DNA from: Coniochaeta sp. PMI_546
Taxonomy: Eukaryota; Ascomycota; Sordariomycetes; Coniochaetales; Coniochaetaceae
Assembly: GCA_021432605.1 (NCBI GenBank)
Contig: MU271147.1
Location: 1,054,001-1,118,000, forward strand
Length of the DNA: 64,000 nt
Reading direction: 5' to 3'
Shown: positions 21,628-32,839 of the stretch, piece by piece
Layout: every line of letters starts with the position of its first letter
How positions within the stretch are numbered: position 1 is the stretch's first letter
Made by a program: the position numbers and the translations under genes
The notes under the pieces: generated by a model
What the model was told of the DNA's origin: nothing
The model's input: the letters and a program-made list of their open reading frames with translations, nothing else
Databases searched by the model: none

Positions 21628-24173
21628 ATGGACGCTGCTAAACAGGCGATTGACGCCGTCACAGAAGGTGTCAAGAATACCACAATCGCCAAGGACAATG
21701 CCGCAAAGGCACCAAAGGCCGACAAGGGTGCAAAGAAGGAGAAGAAGACCAAGGGAGCTGTCGCCCCCGCCGATGATGCTGCCGGATCCCTTGAGTTGAA
21801 CCCCCCGCCAGACTTCCTCAAGACTCGCCTCGACATGTTCGACCGCCTCAAGAAGAAGTACGACGAGGAGCTGGCCAAGCGACCACGCGAGCCGATCACG
21901 ATCACCATGCCGGACGGCTCCGTCAAGACGGGCACCAGCTACGAGACCACACCTGGCGATATCGCCAAGGGCATCTCCAACAGCTTATACAAGCGCTCAG
22001 TAGTCGCGCGGCTAGACGGCGACCCCAACAAGCTCTGGGATCTCGACCGGCCCCTCGAGCAGAGCTGCAAACTCGAGCTGCTGACCTTCGACGACGACCA
22101 AGGCAAGCAGGTCTTCTGGCACAGTTCGGCCCATATCCTCGGCGAGGCCTGCGAACGGAGATTCGGCTGCTCCCTCTGCATCGGTCCCCCGATCGACGAC
22201 GGTTTCTACTACGAGATGGCGCTACCGGAGGGCGCTGCGGTGCACGCCGGCGACTGGCAGCCTCTGGAGCAGATCGTGAGCGGAATCGTCAAGGAGAAAC
22301 AAAAGTTCGAGCGGCTGGAGATGACAAAGGAGGAGCTCCTCGAGATGTTCAGGTACAACAAGTACAAGCAGTACATCATATCCACCAAGATCCCCGACGG
22401 CACGTCCACCACCGTCTACCGCAACGGGCCCCTGATCGACCTGTGTCGCGGACCTCACGTGCCCGACACGGGCCGCGTCGAGGCGTTCTCCATCATGAAG
22501 AACTCGGCCTCGTACTGGCTCGGCTCGCAGGAGAACGAGTCCCTCCAGCGCGTGTACGGCGTCTCCTTCCCGGACAAGAAGAAGATGGCCGAGCACAAGA
22601 AGTTCCTCGAGGAGGCCGCTAAGCGCGACCACCGGAAGCTCGGCCGCGAGCAGGAGCTCTTCATGTTCAACGACCTCTCGCCCGGCTCGGCTTTCTTCCT
22701 ACCCCACGGCACCCGCATCTACAACACGCTCATGGAGTACATCCGCGAGCAGTACCACAAGCGCGACTACCAGGAGGTCATCACGCCCAACATCTTCAAC
22801 GCCGAGCTCTGGAAGATCTCGGGCCACTGGGAGTACTACAAGGACGACATGTTCGTCATCGACCACGACAAGGAGAAGTTCGGCCTCAAGCCCATGAACT
22901 GCCCGGCCCACTTCCTCATGTTCGCGCACGCGCCCCGCGTCTACAACCAGCTGCCGTGGCGGGTCGCCGACTTCGGCGTCCTCCACCGGAACGAGGCGAG
23001 CGGCGCCCTGTCCGGCCTCACGCGCGTGCGCCGCTTCCAGCAGGACGACGCCCACATCTTCTGCCGGCTCGACCAGGTCAAGGCCGAGATCCTCGACCTG
23101 TTCGACTTCCTGTCGGAGATGTACGGCCTCCTCGGCTTCACCTTCAAGGTACGCCTGTCCACCCGGCCGGACAAGTTCATGGGCAAGATCGAGACCTGGG
23201 ACACGGCCGAGGCTATGCTCAAGGAGGCCCTGGACGGCTTCTCGGCCGGTCCGGGCGGCGTCCCCTGGACCCTGAACGAGGGCGACGGCGCCTTCTACGG
23301 GCCCAAGATCGACATCAAGATCATGGACTGCCTCAACCGGGAGTGGCAGTGCGCCACCGTCCAGCTGGACTTCATGGGGCCGGAGAACTTCGGGCTCGAG
23401 TACGTCACTTCCGAGGCGCGGCCGGCGCACAAGGACGAGGAGGAGAAGGCGCCCAAGGTCGTGGAGGAGGCGAAGAAGGAGGTTGTCGAGGAGGGCAAGG
23501 AGGTCAAGCCCAAGGCGCGTGTGATCAAGCCTGTCAGCCCCGGGTGTGCGCGCCCTGTTGTCATCCATCGTGCCATGGCTGGTTCGATAGAGCGGTTCAT
23601 GGGTATGTCGACTCTCTCCTCTTTTTTTTTTTTTTTCTTTCCAACATCAAAAACCGTCAACTAACTTCCGCTGCAGGCATTCTTATCGAGCACTTCGCCG
23701 GCAAGTGGCCCTACTGGCTCAGCCCGCGGCAGATCATGGTCATCCCCGTCGGCATGGGCTTCCTCGACTACGCGCTCGAGGTGCAGAAGATCTTCAAGAA
23801 GGAGAGGATGTACGCCGACGTCGACACCACGGGCAACACGCTCCCCAAGAAGATCCGGAACGCGCAGCTGGCGCAGTATAACTTTATCTTTGGTATGTTT
23901 ACCGCTTTTTTACTACCCTGTCCACACTCCCTTACGGCTCTTAATAACTAATCCTTGTATCGAAAATTAGTCGTCGGAGCCGAGGAGAAGGAGAACCGCC
24001 AGGTCAACGTCCGGTACCGCGACGACACGTCTGCGCAGGACCGCGGCAAGCCCGTGCCGCTCGAGGAGACGATCAAGAAGCTGCGGAAGCTGAAGGCTGA
24101 CAGGGGGAGCTACAACCCGTTCCCGTCTGTGGTGAAGCCCAAGGAGAAGGCGGTGGAGGAGAAGAAGGAGTAG
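21628..24173 (+). CDS. Threonyl-tRNA synthetase, cytosolic
   Basis: The enzyme charges tRNA-Thr with threonine. Predicted 797 aa. Exons are 21628-23602, 23677-23892 and 23971-24173. ATG 21628 follows CAATC and starts [11 protein letters not shown]. The domain order is: Lys/Ala-rich N-extension (1-60), TGS domain, editing/SAD domain ([12 protein letters not shown] and [11 protein letters not shown]), class II catalytic core ([49 protein letters not shown], which include the zinc Cys/His/His) and the C-terminal anticodon-binding domain. An insert of about 40 charged residues (Lys/Glu-rich, DNA about 23432-23540) sits just before motif 3. Intron 1 carries a run of 15 T. No mitochondrial presequence was seen at this start. 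Confidence 0.97.
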
Positions 24174-24580
24174 AGCCTAGAGTAAACTGGTTCTGGCGTG
24201 AGTTTTAGACGTTTATAAAAAGTGTCATTTTTGATGGATTGAAGTGCATCTGCTGTGTAGAAAGTCGTCTGCTAGGCGCCAGGTATCTTGGTCGAGTGAT
24301 TGTGCAGACTATCTCAGCTGCTGGCATCGATTTCGCACTGATGAAGAGCTTTAAGCTCTGACGCCTGATACACCACGTTAGGGGTATCCGAAGTGTCATC
24401 TGGCGGATGGAGGCCAGCATCTGTTCGATAGTCAGGCATTTTTCACCATACAGTATCATTACAACCATTGTCGACAACGCCATCACCATACCCTGGACTC
24501 CGTAAGTGGACCTAATCTGCCCCCTCGGTAACGCCACACATCAACTCGCCAGCATACATCACAAAACAGTGTGAAAACAC
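24174..24580. other. Intergenic between convergent genes
   Basis: This is the 3' flank of the tRNA-synthetase gene and of the minus-strand gene beyond. Nothing was recognised. Confidence 0.4.
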
Positions 24581-25920
24581 CTAGAAAGTGCTCTGCATAT
24601 CCGGGTAGTCCTTGGCACTGGCATGCAGGTCCGCGAATATGGCCTCCGAATCGTCCCGACTCAGAGCCTCCATGCGCCTCTCGTCCTCCTCCGCCAGCTC
24701 CTCCAGCTCCTCGCGTGGGTTCGCCTCGTCTCCCTCTCCTTGCTGGCCCTTGGGCGGCGACGTCGCCTTCTCGATGCCGGACGACTCGCCCACCAGCAGG
24801 ATCTGGGCGCCCTCGACGTCCAGGTGGTTGGGTTTCGTGGGCGCCCAGCGGAGGGAGTGGAAGTCTTTCTTGATTCTAGATTACTGTTAGCAATCTTCTC
24901 TCCAGAGAAAGAGAGAGCACATCAGTAAATAATCGAACTGGTGGAAAAACTCACTTCTCAGAAAACTCAGGCGCCTCTGGCAACCGCGCGTTACCCGGCG
25001 GCGGGAACTCCGGGTTCCTAGTACTGATGACAAAGCTGCCCTTCTCCTTCAGCCCGAGCTCCCTCTGCACCTCGCCCAGCTGCTCCGGCCTCGTCAGGAT
25101 GTAGCACAGATGGCTCTCGCGTCCCGTCGAGGTGATGGCGTAGACGCCCTCGCCCTCTGGCTTGGCGGGGGGCGTGTGCTGCGTCCCTCTCGTCTTGGTC
25201 TCGTACTCGTTGCCGGAGAGGAAGGTCTCCTGCAGGTCCGCGAGGGAGACGCCCGTCTTCTCGACGAAGGAGATCCAGCGCTCCCGGCCGGTCTTGGGGA
25301 AGGTCTTCTTGGGCACGGCGAGCAGCCGGGTGTGAGTGTTGGTGTCGGGGAAGGTGATTTGCTTGTCGTCTGGGGACGAGGCTGGGCGGAGCAGGAAGTA
25401 GGTCCTCGCGATGTCGTTGACGGAGAACGGGTTGTCGGTGTTTACGCGCCCTCGCAGGAAGAAATAGATGATGCCTTTTTCTAGGATTGATGAGGATGAC
25501 TTGGTGTGGCCTTTGGATTCCGACTTGGTGTGTGATGATGTTGTGTCGGGATGATCGTCTTGCTCTTTCTCCTTGGGCTCAGCTTTGGTTTTCTTGGATT
25601 TTGCTGTGGCCTTGGGTTCACTGTCGCGCCTCTTATGTTGCGGCTTGTGCTCATCTACCTGGTCTCCCTCCTTGACATCGTGACCATTCTTGGACGTGTT
25701 GTCCTTGCTGGACGGTGTCAGCAGATTTCCAGACGGTAAGGAACACACAAACTTACCCATTCTCCACCGTTTCCTCGAGGGTCTTCTGCTTCTTGGTGGC
25801 CTTTGCTCCCTTTTTTGGCTCGTCTTTATCAGCCAACTCATGCTTCGATCCGGCCGCGACATCCGGGGCGTCTGCGGCATGACCTGCAGATTGTGCTCTG
25901 GCTCTCGTTGTTGGGCTCAT
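24581..25920 (-). CDS. Conserved fungal protein, usually annotated 'BTB domain transcription factor'
   Basis: Predicted 403 aa. Exons are 25757-25920, 24955-25707 and 24581-24875. Junctions VENG|KDNTSK (intron 49 bp) and FSEK|IKKDFHSLRW are in frame. The N-terminus (MSPTTRARAQSAGHAADAPD) and a long Lys/Glu/Ser-rich linker are disordered. The conserved block runs from GIIYFFLRGRVNTDNPFSVN through ARTYFLLRP, PKKTFPKTGRERWISFVEK, YAITSTGRESHLCYILTRP and SLRWAPTKPNHL to LLVGESSG. This block is widespread in Pezizomycotina, where databases often call it a BTB transcription factor. I see no BTB fold or DNA-binding motif, so the label is from memory of the family only. It is divergent from the unknown gene at 26883, with a 960 bp gap. 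Confidence 0.85.
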
Positions 25921-26882
25921 CTTGGATATCTAGACTGTAATTGTGTGTGGCAATATGTCGTTCGATTGCAATGTATGGTTCAAAGCGTTGCGAATGAGAA
26001 CTTGTGTTGTCGATGTTGAGAGGGTGAATGTCGTCAATGACCCAAGATGGGGATGTCTTGGGTGATGTCATCGTCCGCAGGGGACAGTCCGGGGCGTGTT
26101 CCGCGTCTGAAGCCCGTGAATAACATTCGATCTGAACCACCATCCCCGCATTTTCAGGTCCGAATGAACGTTGTTTTGCGACGCAAGCTGTGTGCGATCA
26201 CGCATATCTCACACCTTAGTTTTGCGTACACGTGTAGGTGGTGTGATCTGGCGGAACTTGCCCGGAAGTGCCATATTACACATCTTATGGCGGTCCTCCT
26301 ATAGGCCCGTCATGTCGAAAGTCGCAAACGAGGATACACGACCGAGAATCGTTCAGGTGTACCACTTCATACCTAGTCTGCAGCTTAGGTAGTCATGTTT
26401 GCCCTTGTCTCCGCAGTTCAGAAATGAAGCTATCCCGAAATCGCAGACTTCCAGTTTCTAGGGTGAAATTGTGCAAACCACCACCTGCACATGTCCCTTC
26501 CAGAAGCCCCCTCCATCTCTGCCAACCTCTGCAAATCCAACTTAAACCAGAAAATGGACACGATGAAAGTACGGGTCATCTACGACGCGATAGACAGCCA
26601 AACAGGTTGCGAAACGGATTGTCCAATGGTAAAGTCGAATAGAAGACCTGCACCTGCAGGTCACGACACGTGATACCGCGTTGCCTTGACCCAGCTGAGA
26701 ACGCAGCCTGAGCTCAATCTTGAGGCCGCCTAGCTCTTTCCGAAGTACTCGATATCAAGCACATCTTTCCAAGGAACTCGGCGTTGCAACGGCTTGTATT
26801 CCAGGGCTCCACTGATAGGTCTTGGTCTCGCTCTGCCTGCGATCGCGCGACGACCAGTCGCGCAGCTGCGTCAACAGACAAG
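25921..26882. promoter_or_regulatory. Divergent promoter region
   Basis: About 960 bp between two divergent start codons. Several short open frames are present, none with support. The final 60 bp before 26883 are open in frame with the downstream gene but lack an ATG. Confidence 0.35.
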
Positions 26883-28352
26883 ATGGGCGATCAACCAGGC
26901 GGCTCCGGCAGCGTGTCTACCCCTGGGCTCGGCCAAGTCCAAGAGGGCGTCTCCACGGCCACCCAGACCTTTTCACTCGTCCAAGGCTTCGATCAGCTTC
27001 TCGGCAACCCGATCAGCCACGCCATCCAGACCAGGCGCCGCAAGTCGGAGAAGAAGACCTTGCTCGGCGAGTGGCACGACTTTCTCTACGACACCAAGGC
27101 GGACGTCTATCACGCCCCCGTCCTCGAGAAGTCGCGGTTCTGGCAGTATCTCACCAAGTCGAGAGGCATCTTGCGACCGGAGGGGCAATGCCAAGCCACT
27201 GCCTACTGGGCCAAACTGTTGTACGGCCTAGGAATCACTCCGAGGAAAGGCATAGTAACGAGGAGGTTGGATGCGCCGAACCCCGTGGATAACCACAAGG
27301 CGGAGACAGATCTCGAACTGGACGGCGAGACCGTATGCCACATCATCAACCTCTACGGAAAGCCTCGGGCGACTAGGACAGTCACCGTCGAGGGGTTGAG
27401 AGGGAATGCAGAATGGGCGACAGATCTTGGTGGCTTTGGCCTCATCCAGGACGCCAGAGATACGATCCTCGGAGTAACTTACCGCCCTGCAAATGACGAG
27501 TCCCTCCAGGCGGTGAAGGTACCGTTCTTTGGATCCACTGATTGGTGGGGCCGCCAACCAGATGTGGACAGCCTCCTCCCCATGTACGAACTTGCCCTGT
27601 CCTTGGGCACGTCTGACTCGACAATTGCGTGGCCGGACAAAGCTTCAACGTTGACGGTGCGAACAGAGGCCGTGCGGCCGAACCTGGCAGATCTGTACAA
27701 CAAGCACCTGGACTGGAGGACAAGGGCTATAGGATCCTCACCTCTAACACTGATAACTGCTTCGTGGATCGAGGAGCCAGACAGGATTCTGCGCCGTGTT
27801 ACCCTTAACGGAGGTGCAGATGAGAGTTTCTTGGCAGACGTCCTTGACAAGGTCAATGATCTACCTTTCACGGACGATGCGAAGTTAAAGCTCAGGGAGC
27901 GCACTCATTGGGTTTTCTGTTCTACCGAGGACAAGTCCGACATGTTATCACCACCAAATTCCCCTAGCTTATGGTTGCCTCTGTCAAGGTGGTCGGACAC
28001 AGTCCCTGAGGATTACTCTTACGCCTTCGAGTTCTCGTCGCTTATCGAAGACGTTTCCCCAGACTACCGGGACACGAAGTGGGCGTCAATACTATCGGGC
28101 ATCATCAGAGAGGTGCTCGGGGGTTACGGCGGGAAGGAGGTCGGCCAGTGGAAGAAGACATTGCACGATAACGCAGAGGCAGTCTGTGAATACATACTGC
28201 GGTACGATACACTGACAGGCCGGCGTGTCGTGCACGTGGACAGCCGGCATGTCTGTCTCCTGGAGCTGGACCGCAGTTCGCGTCTCTGGTCGGTTCCGGG
28301 ACTCCAGTTACAGCGCCCGCCATACCACGGTGGCCTCCAGGTTAGATTCTAG
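26883..28352 (+). CDS. Hypothetical fungal protein, 489 aa
   Basis: This is a single open frame from ATG 26883 (MGDQPGGSGSVSTPGLGQVQ). In-frame codons upstream lack an ATG. I do not recognise the family. The protein has a basic patch (QTRRRKSEKK), then a block with WHDFLYDTKADVYHAPVLEK, several Trp-rich strands, VPFFGSTDWWGRQPDVDSLL in the middle and a C-terminal beta-rich stretch VVHVDSRHVCLLELDRSS. No signal peptide or membrane segment was seen. The length and even composition argue for a real gene. It converges on the kinase gene, with 160 bp between stops. Confidence 0.65.
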   Translation: MGDQPGGSGSVSTPGLGQVQEGVSTATQTFSLVQGFDQLLGNPISHAIQTRRRKSEKKTLLGEWHDFLYDTKADVYHAPVLEKSRFWQYLTKSRGILRPEGQCQATAYWAKLLYGLGITPRKGIVTRRLDAPNPVDNHKAETDLELDGETVCHIINLYGKPRATRTVTVEGLRGNAEWATDLGGFGLIQDARDTILGVTYRPANDESLQAVKVPFFGSTDWWGRQPDVDSLLPMYELALSLGTSDSTIAWPDKASTLTVRTEAVRPNLADLYNKHLDWRTRAIGSSPLTLITASWIEEPDRILRRVTLNGGADESFLADVLDKVNDLPFTDDAKLKLRERTHWVFCSTEDKSDMLSPPNSPSLWLPLSRWSDTVPEDYSYAFEFSSLIEDVSPDYRDTKWASILSGIIREVLGGYGGKEVGQWKKTLHDNAEAVCEYILRYDTLTGRRVVHVDSRHVCLLELDRSSRLWSVPGLQLQRPPYHGGLQVRF

Positions 28353-28511
28353 AGAGAATATCAAGAGCCGTTGAATCTCACAGATATTACCCTAGCAAGT
28401 CCCCGGCCGCCTGTAGCGTTCTATAGCTGCCTTTCCTCTACCCTCGGCCCAGCAAACTGAAAACTTCCTCATTCTCACCCGTGGAGAAGCTGTAAGAAGC
28501 TTCTCCTAGCG

Positions 28512-29366
28512 TCACCGCCACATGTCCATATCCACCTCATAGCCTCTAGCTCTACATGCTGCGCAATATTGCTCCGCATCCAGCCACAGCGGATTCCGCG
28601 TCGCGCCATTGAGCCACTCTACGCAACGCACTTTTAGTCTCTGGTAATGATCGTCCGAAAGCCCGGGTCGTCCGTCCGCGCCCGCTGGTCCGAGAGACTG
28701 AGCAACACGTCCCGCCAGGGCGCCGAATGCCGTGATACCAGCGCGTCCAGTCCAGCCGTCCTGGATGACATCAGCCAGATCCTCGGCTCCGGCCTCTACG
28801 GACCCGCGTCCCTCCGCGAGCCGCTTTCGGACCTCTGCGACGTCCCGCGCGGACCTCGCCTCGGCAAAGGGGTCGACTCCCGTCAGGATGAAGTGCAGGC
28901 AGGTTGCTAGGTCGAAGTGGTCCCTCTTGACATCCGCGGCGTAGTCGTAATGGTCGCGTGGGACGGCGGAGCCGAAATCGAATAGCTTGAGGCGCTTGGT
29001 CGCGTCTACGGCGAGGTTGCGGACGGCGAGGTCGCCGTGCGCGAAGCCGAGGTGTTCCAACCAGCTAAGCGCGGATAGCAGCTCGTTGGCCCAGCGGTGG
29101 CGGTCTGCGTCTTCGGACTGGCTCCACGCTTCCTGCAAGGGTTGCAAGCGTTCGAGGAAGAGGCAGTCGGGCTGGTCCGTCTCAAGCCTACGCACGATAT
29201 TGGGGTGTGGCTGATCACGGAGTGCCTCGTAGACGGCGAGTTCCTTCTCCATGGCGACGAAGCTTCCGAGGGCGCGGTCCAGGTAGTGCTTCACGTCGTC
29301 ATCGTGGACGTCATCTGGGATGGGGTACTGGAAGGAGCTTGAGAACGATATCGGAGTCAATGGCAT
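28512..29366 (-). CDS. Protein-kinase-fold protein with displaced glycine loop
   Basis: An open frame from ATG 29366 encodes 284 aa. The C-lobe is clear: AHGDLAVRNLAVD (catalytic loop, HGD in place of HRD), KLFDFGSA (Mg-binding DFG) and DHFDLATCLHFILTGVDPF (F-helix). A Glu-containing helix FVAMEKELAVYEALRDQ lies upstream. The glycine-rich loop and beta-3 lysine (GPSQGQVYAIDSDIVLKL) are encoded immediately upstream, from ATG 29445, but in another frame. No splice site joins the two, so a small indel or sequencing error separates the N-lobe. The family is fungal atypical Ser/Thr-kinase-like. Whether it is active is doubtful as read. Confidence 0.65.
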   Translation of the reverse strand: MPLTPISFSSSFQYPIPDDVHDDDVKHYLDRALGSFVAMEKELAVYEALRDQPHPNIVRRLETDQPDCLFLERLQPLQEAWSQSEDADRHRWANELLSALSWLEHLGFAHGDLAVRNLAVDATKRLKLFDFGSAVPRDHYDYAADVKRDHFDLATCLHFILTGVDPFAEARSARDVAEVRKRLAEGRGSVEAGAEDLADVIQDGWTGRAGITAFGALAGRVAQSLGPAGADGRPGLSDDHYQRLKVRCVEWLNGATRNPLWLDAEQYCAACRARGYEVDMDMWR

Positions 29367-30004
29367 AGACTTGGCCCTGGGATGGACCGGTACTGAGGTA
29401 CTCGCCGGGGGGGTTGCGAAATGGTATAAGGCTTTTCAGCAACATGGTGGGCGAGCCTCACTCTTCGAACGAATCGTTGTGCATGGATGGATGAGTGCAG
29501 AAGTATTTGGGCGGGGTTTCAGCCTTCGGGTACTGTGGTTGGGTGGCTTATAATATGCAGTCTCGTTGGTCTTAGGTGCCCAGCCGATCCGCATAACTGC
29601 GCGGGGACCTGCAGGCTGCACCCGAAGTATGGCCTTCTGCAGCTATCGGGCTTGAGAGAGAGGTGGTTAATATCGCTGTCGATTTACGAGGAGCAGAGAG
29701 TCCGATGTCGAGCTCTGGGTTGAATCACGGGGTTGTGATATGAGAGAAGGAGGTAAAGAAACAAGAAGAGAATGAAGAGGAACCCAAATCAGTTTATTGA
29801 CATTGATATTCCTTATCACTACCACTAAGCATGTTACAATATCGCTAAATGCAAAAAACCATTCCTGTCCAAAAGCCAGCCGCTATGCGCTCCAAACGCA
29901 GCGTCTACAACATGCCAAGCCAGCACAACGACTGAATATTCCATCTAAAAAGACAAACTCGCTGAGAACCCTCCGACACCAGGACAACAATCTTCACAGT
30001 CAGC
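29367..30004. other. Intergenic
   Basis: 29367-29445 holds the out-of-frame N-lobe of the kinase. The rest shows no gene. A stretch rich in A and C at 29800-30000 is the 3' flank of the next gene. Confidence 0.4.
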
Positions 30005-30799
30005 CTACTCCCAGATATACCTCCCCTCCAACAGATCAAACGCCGGCTTGGCGAGATTCATATCCTGATGCCCCTCGAACCTCCCCTGCCCGGACATCTT
30101 ATTCACAAAACTAAGAATAACATCCCTCACCTCCATCCAGTCCAGCCGGCTCGACTCGCTCACCACCCCCTCGCTGTCCCTCAGCGCAGTCAGGGCCTCG
30201 AACAGCCAGCTCTTGTTCCGGTACGTCTCCGAGTCCTCGTGCACGGGTACCCCGTACAGGACGTTGTACATCTTCTGCTTGTCCACGATCTTGGCCACCA
30301 GCATCCGCACCAGCATGTCCGTCCCCGTGTTCTTGAGGTTGATCTCGTAGTGCCGCTGCATGATCCACCGCCCGTGCCAGCAGTCCTGCGCCACCTCCAG
30401 CCGAGTCCCGGGGACGGCGTAGTACCGCGGCTCTTGCTTCGGTCCGACGAGGAAGCACCAGGTGTATCTTTTTTGCTCTGTTAGCGAACTTATGCTGTGG
30501 CCAGTGGGATGTGAAGTTGTTGAGAGAAGGTGAGGTAACTGGTGAGAGTGGACTTACTTCCTCTCGTCGGGCTCCTCTGCGGGACCGATATGGTCTGGGT
30601 CTCGCTGCCAGCCGGCGAAGACGTGGTTGGGATCCGGGCCGCGGTACAACGCCACGTACAGGCGGTCTTTGTTGCGGCGGTTGACGAGGGTCTTTCTCCA
30701 GCCCTTTCGGAACAGTTCGGTGGCACGTACGCGTTCCTTGAGTCGCTGGAGCGGCCCAGGCTCGGGAGGGTTGACATGATATGTTTGAAATGAGTGCAT
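30005..30799 (-). CDS. DUF6914-type fungal protein, 234 aa
   Basis: Exons are 30558-30799 and 30005-30467. The 84 bp intron (GTAAGT...AAAAAAG) joins PDERK to YTWCFLVGPKQEP in frame. The conserved order is KDRLYVALYRGPDP, YTWCFLVGPK, HGRWIMQRHYEINLKNTGT, VRMLVAKIVDKQKMYNVLYG, a Trp-containing helix NKSWLFEALTALR and a final FDLLEGRYIWE. It matches what I recall of the DUF6914 family of Pezizomycotina. Its role is unknown. ATG 30799 is the first Met of the conserved part, though the frame is open further upstream. It lies on the same strand as the putative amidoligase gene, 514 bp downstream of it. Confidence 0.75.
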
Positions 30800-31312
30800 A
30801 TCGATGAAAAAGACTGTTGATGCTGTACACTGCTCGATACGACTGTGCTCAAGGTTAAGGGGGGTGATGATGTTGGATAGTTCGGGAACAGCAGTCGAAC
30901 ATGGCGGAAGTAAACAATGGTGCTTGTGTTTGCTTCTTCGACTGTCTTCTTGACGTGAAGGCATGGAAGACATGCAGAGTGCCTGCCCGGAGGAGTTTCT
31001 CGAAGATGCGACTTCCGTTGAGGTTCTGCTCTGGACTATATCTTCCCATCGGAGCCATGTTGAAGTCACGTCCGACACACTTGCTGAGCCACTTGTATAG
31101 GTCGATACCGCAGTGAGAGGCGCTCGTGCAGTGACCGGAGATGCGGGAGACCACCGCCTTCCGAACTCATTCTTGCTGCGCCTGGCTGCTTCGTAAATTG
31201 CCGAACATAAAATGATAGCGACATCCGCGACACTTCCAAACTAATCGCAAAAAATAAAAATCTTGCCTGCCAAAATTTGACGCCGAAAGGTGTGTAAGAA
31301 AAAAAAAAAGCT

Positions 31313-32839
31313 CTACATGCCACGACCCCGAAGCAGCCTCTGGACAAATGCGTCATACATCTCTACTCCAACGCCCAAGCCATCAACAACAAGAGCCCTA
31401 AGCCCTGCTTGACGTATATTCGTCTCTATCGTGTCCTCGAATGTGGATGCGCAATCCGGGTCATCTGATTCATACCCTCGCTGCGCGACGTCCTGTTCAC
31501 AGCCGTCCATATCGACATCATCAAGAAAAGCCCTAATAACCTTGATAAATCGCCCGTCCTCGCCTTCATTGCCAGATGCACCTTCCCCAGCAACCTCGAC
31601 AAAGCTCCAGCATATCGCGACCCAGGCAGAGATGATGTGCTCGTCGAGAGTTCCCTCCAGCACCCGAAACTCGATGGTCTTGGGTCCGTTCCTCGCGCGC
31701 TCGTCTTCCTCACCCAGAGAGCTGAAGTTGAACCCTAGTCGTCGGAATTGGGGAGTCGCGCCGGACAATAGCCTTCCCAGCTTGAGGTGAGAGGTTGCAT
31801 TACAGATTGTGCTAATTGCCGGTATCTGCTGCCGCAGGGCGTCGAGTATCAAAGTGTCGCTCAGTGAGTGTTTTAGCTGTGCAAGCTGATGATGTATGAG
31901 CTTGGGGTCTGTGAGTTTTGCGAGGCGACTGTGCTTGGTCATTTCGGCGCCCCAGGTGAACACATTTTCATAGTTCGGCGATGTCGGGTCGCGAATGCTC
32001 CGAATCGTATCTTCGGAAAGCCATAGCATCGTCGCAAGCCTCTTCAAAGTTTCCAGTGAGAGATGTCGTCCATCGGCTCGGCCGACGTGTACGTGGACAT
32101 CGCAGGTGTAGTTGACCGTCACACGATGATGAGTCGTGAGGGCCTGGAGAACAGCAGAAATCGACTGAAGCACAGTGTCCAGCCCATCGTGCTCATTCCA
32201 CCTCTGTTTGGGCGAGCACACCTCGATCGGAATCCAGGCGTATTGATCGCCGATGGTTTCTTCAGCGGCTGTTGGCAGCGCGGAATTGGCTTTCTTGACG
32301 ATCCAGTGCGTGTCCCAATAATCGCGCTCCAGGTGCCCTGCAGCCTCAATGTTGTGTAACGTTACCGATCGCTGCTGTACCGCGGTAGCGGCGTGCTGCC
32401 AGATTGTCGAAGCCACAGATTCGTGCGTCCGGCGAATCAGAGCTCGGTAGTCGTCCTTGTCGCTGTCCCGGGCCGTGAGGGTGGGCCGGGGATCATTGGG
32501 GAAGCCGTTGTCCTCGGTTCCGTATTTGAGAACGGGGAGGAGAAATTTGATCTCAATCGCTGCTGACAGTGTATCTGGAGTGTCTGCAGGCCGTGTAGTC
32601 GCCGTTGCATCCTTCATTAGTGGTGTGTGAGGGTGACTTGGCTGTGGTAGATTGGCGGGGGACTTGGCAAGGAGGTGCACCTGGTCGATATCATCGAGCG
32701 GCACCACAGGTACAGGTCGAATCACAAATGGCGCCGCAATATCTTTTGCCCTCTGGCCAAGGGAGATGAAGGTGCTGAGCCATGAGCGGATATTGGCAAG
32801 TCGCAGGTTGCTCAGCTTGTATTCCCCGGAGATAGACAT
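31313..32839 (-). CDS. Putative amidoligase (Amidoligase_2 type)
   Basis: An intronless frame of 508 aa from ATG 32839. The catalytic region has the family hallmarks: AAIEIKFLLPVL, WIPIEVCSPKQ, CDVHVHVGRADGRHLSLETL (the HVHVG motif), IRSIRDPTSPNYENVFTWGA and TIEFRVLEGTLD. These proteins belong to the ATP-grasp-like/glutamine-synthetase-fold COOH-NH2 ligases and are common, with unknown substrates, in filamentous fungi. They are predicted to form amide or peptide-like bonds. No signal or membrane segment was seen. The C-terminus is acidic. The neighbour on the same strand is a DUF6914 protein, and no obvious biosynthetic partners lie nearby. Confidence 0.85.
   Translation of the reverse strand: MSISGEYKLSNLRLANIRSWLSTFISLGQRAKDIAAPFVIRPVPVVPLDDIDQVHLLAKSPANLPQPSHPHTPLMKDATATTRPADTPDTLSAAIEIKFLLPVLKYGTEDNGFPNDPRPTLTARDSDKDDYRALIRRTHESVASTIWQHAATAVQQRSVTLHNIEAAGHLERDYWDTHWIVKKANSALPTAAEETIGDQYAWIPIEVCSPKQRWNEHDGLDTVLQSISAVLQALTTHHRVTVNYTCDVHVHVGRADGRHLSLETLKRLATMLWLSEDTIRSIRDPTSPNYENVFTWGAEMTKHSRLAKLTDPKLIHHQLAQLKHSLSDTLILDALRQQIPAISTICNATSHLKLGRLLSGATPQFRRLGFNFSSLGEEDERARNGPKTIEFRVLEGTLDEHIISAWVAICWSFVEVAGEGASGNEGEDGRFIKVIRAFLDDVDMDGCEQDVAQRGYESDDPDCASTFEDTIETNIRQAGLRALVVDGLGVGVEMYDAFVQRLLRGRGM

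Noticed and set aside
22699-23568. 289-codon open frame on the minus strand
   Set aside because: It is the antisense of the threonyl-tRNA synthetase exon. The GC-rich codon bias of the real gene keeps it open, and its Val/Leu/Asp/Gly-rich composition is typical of such shadows.
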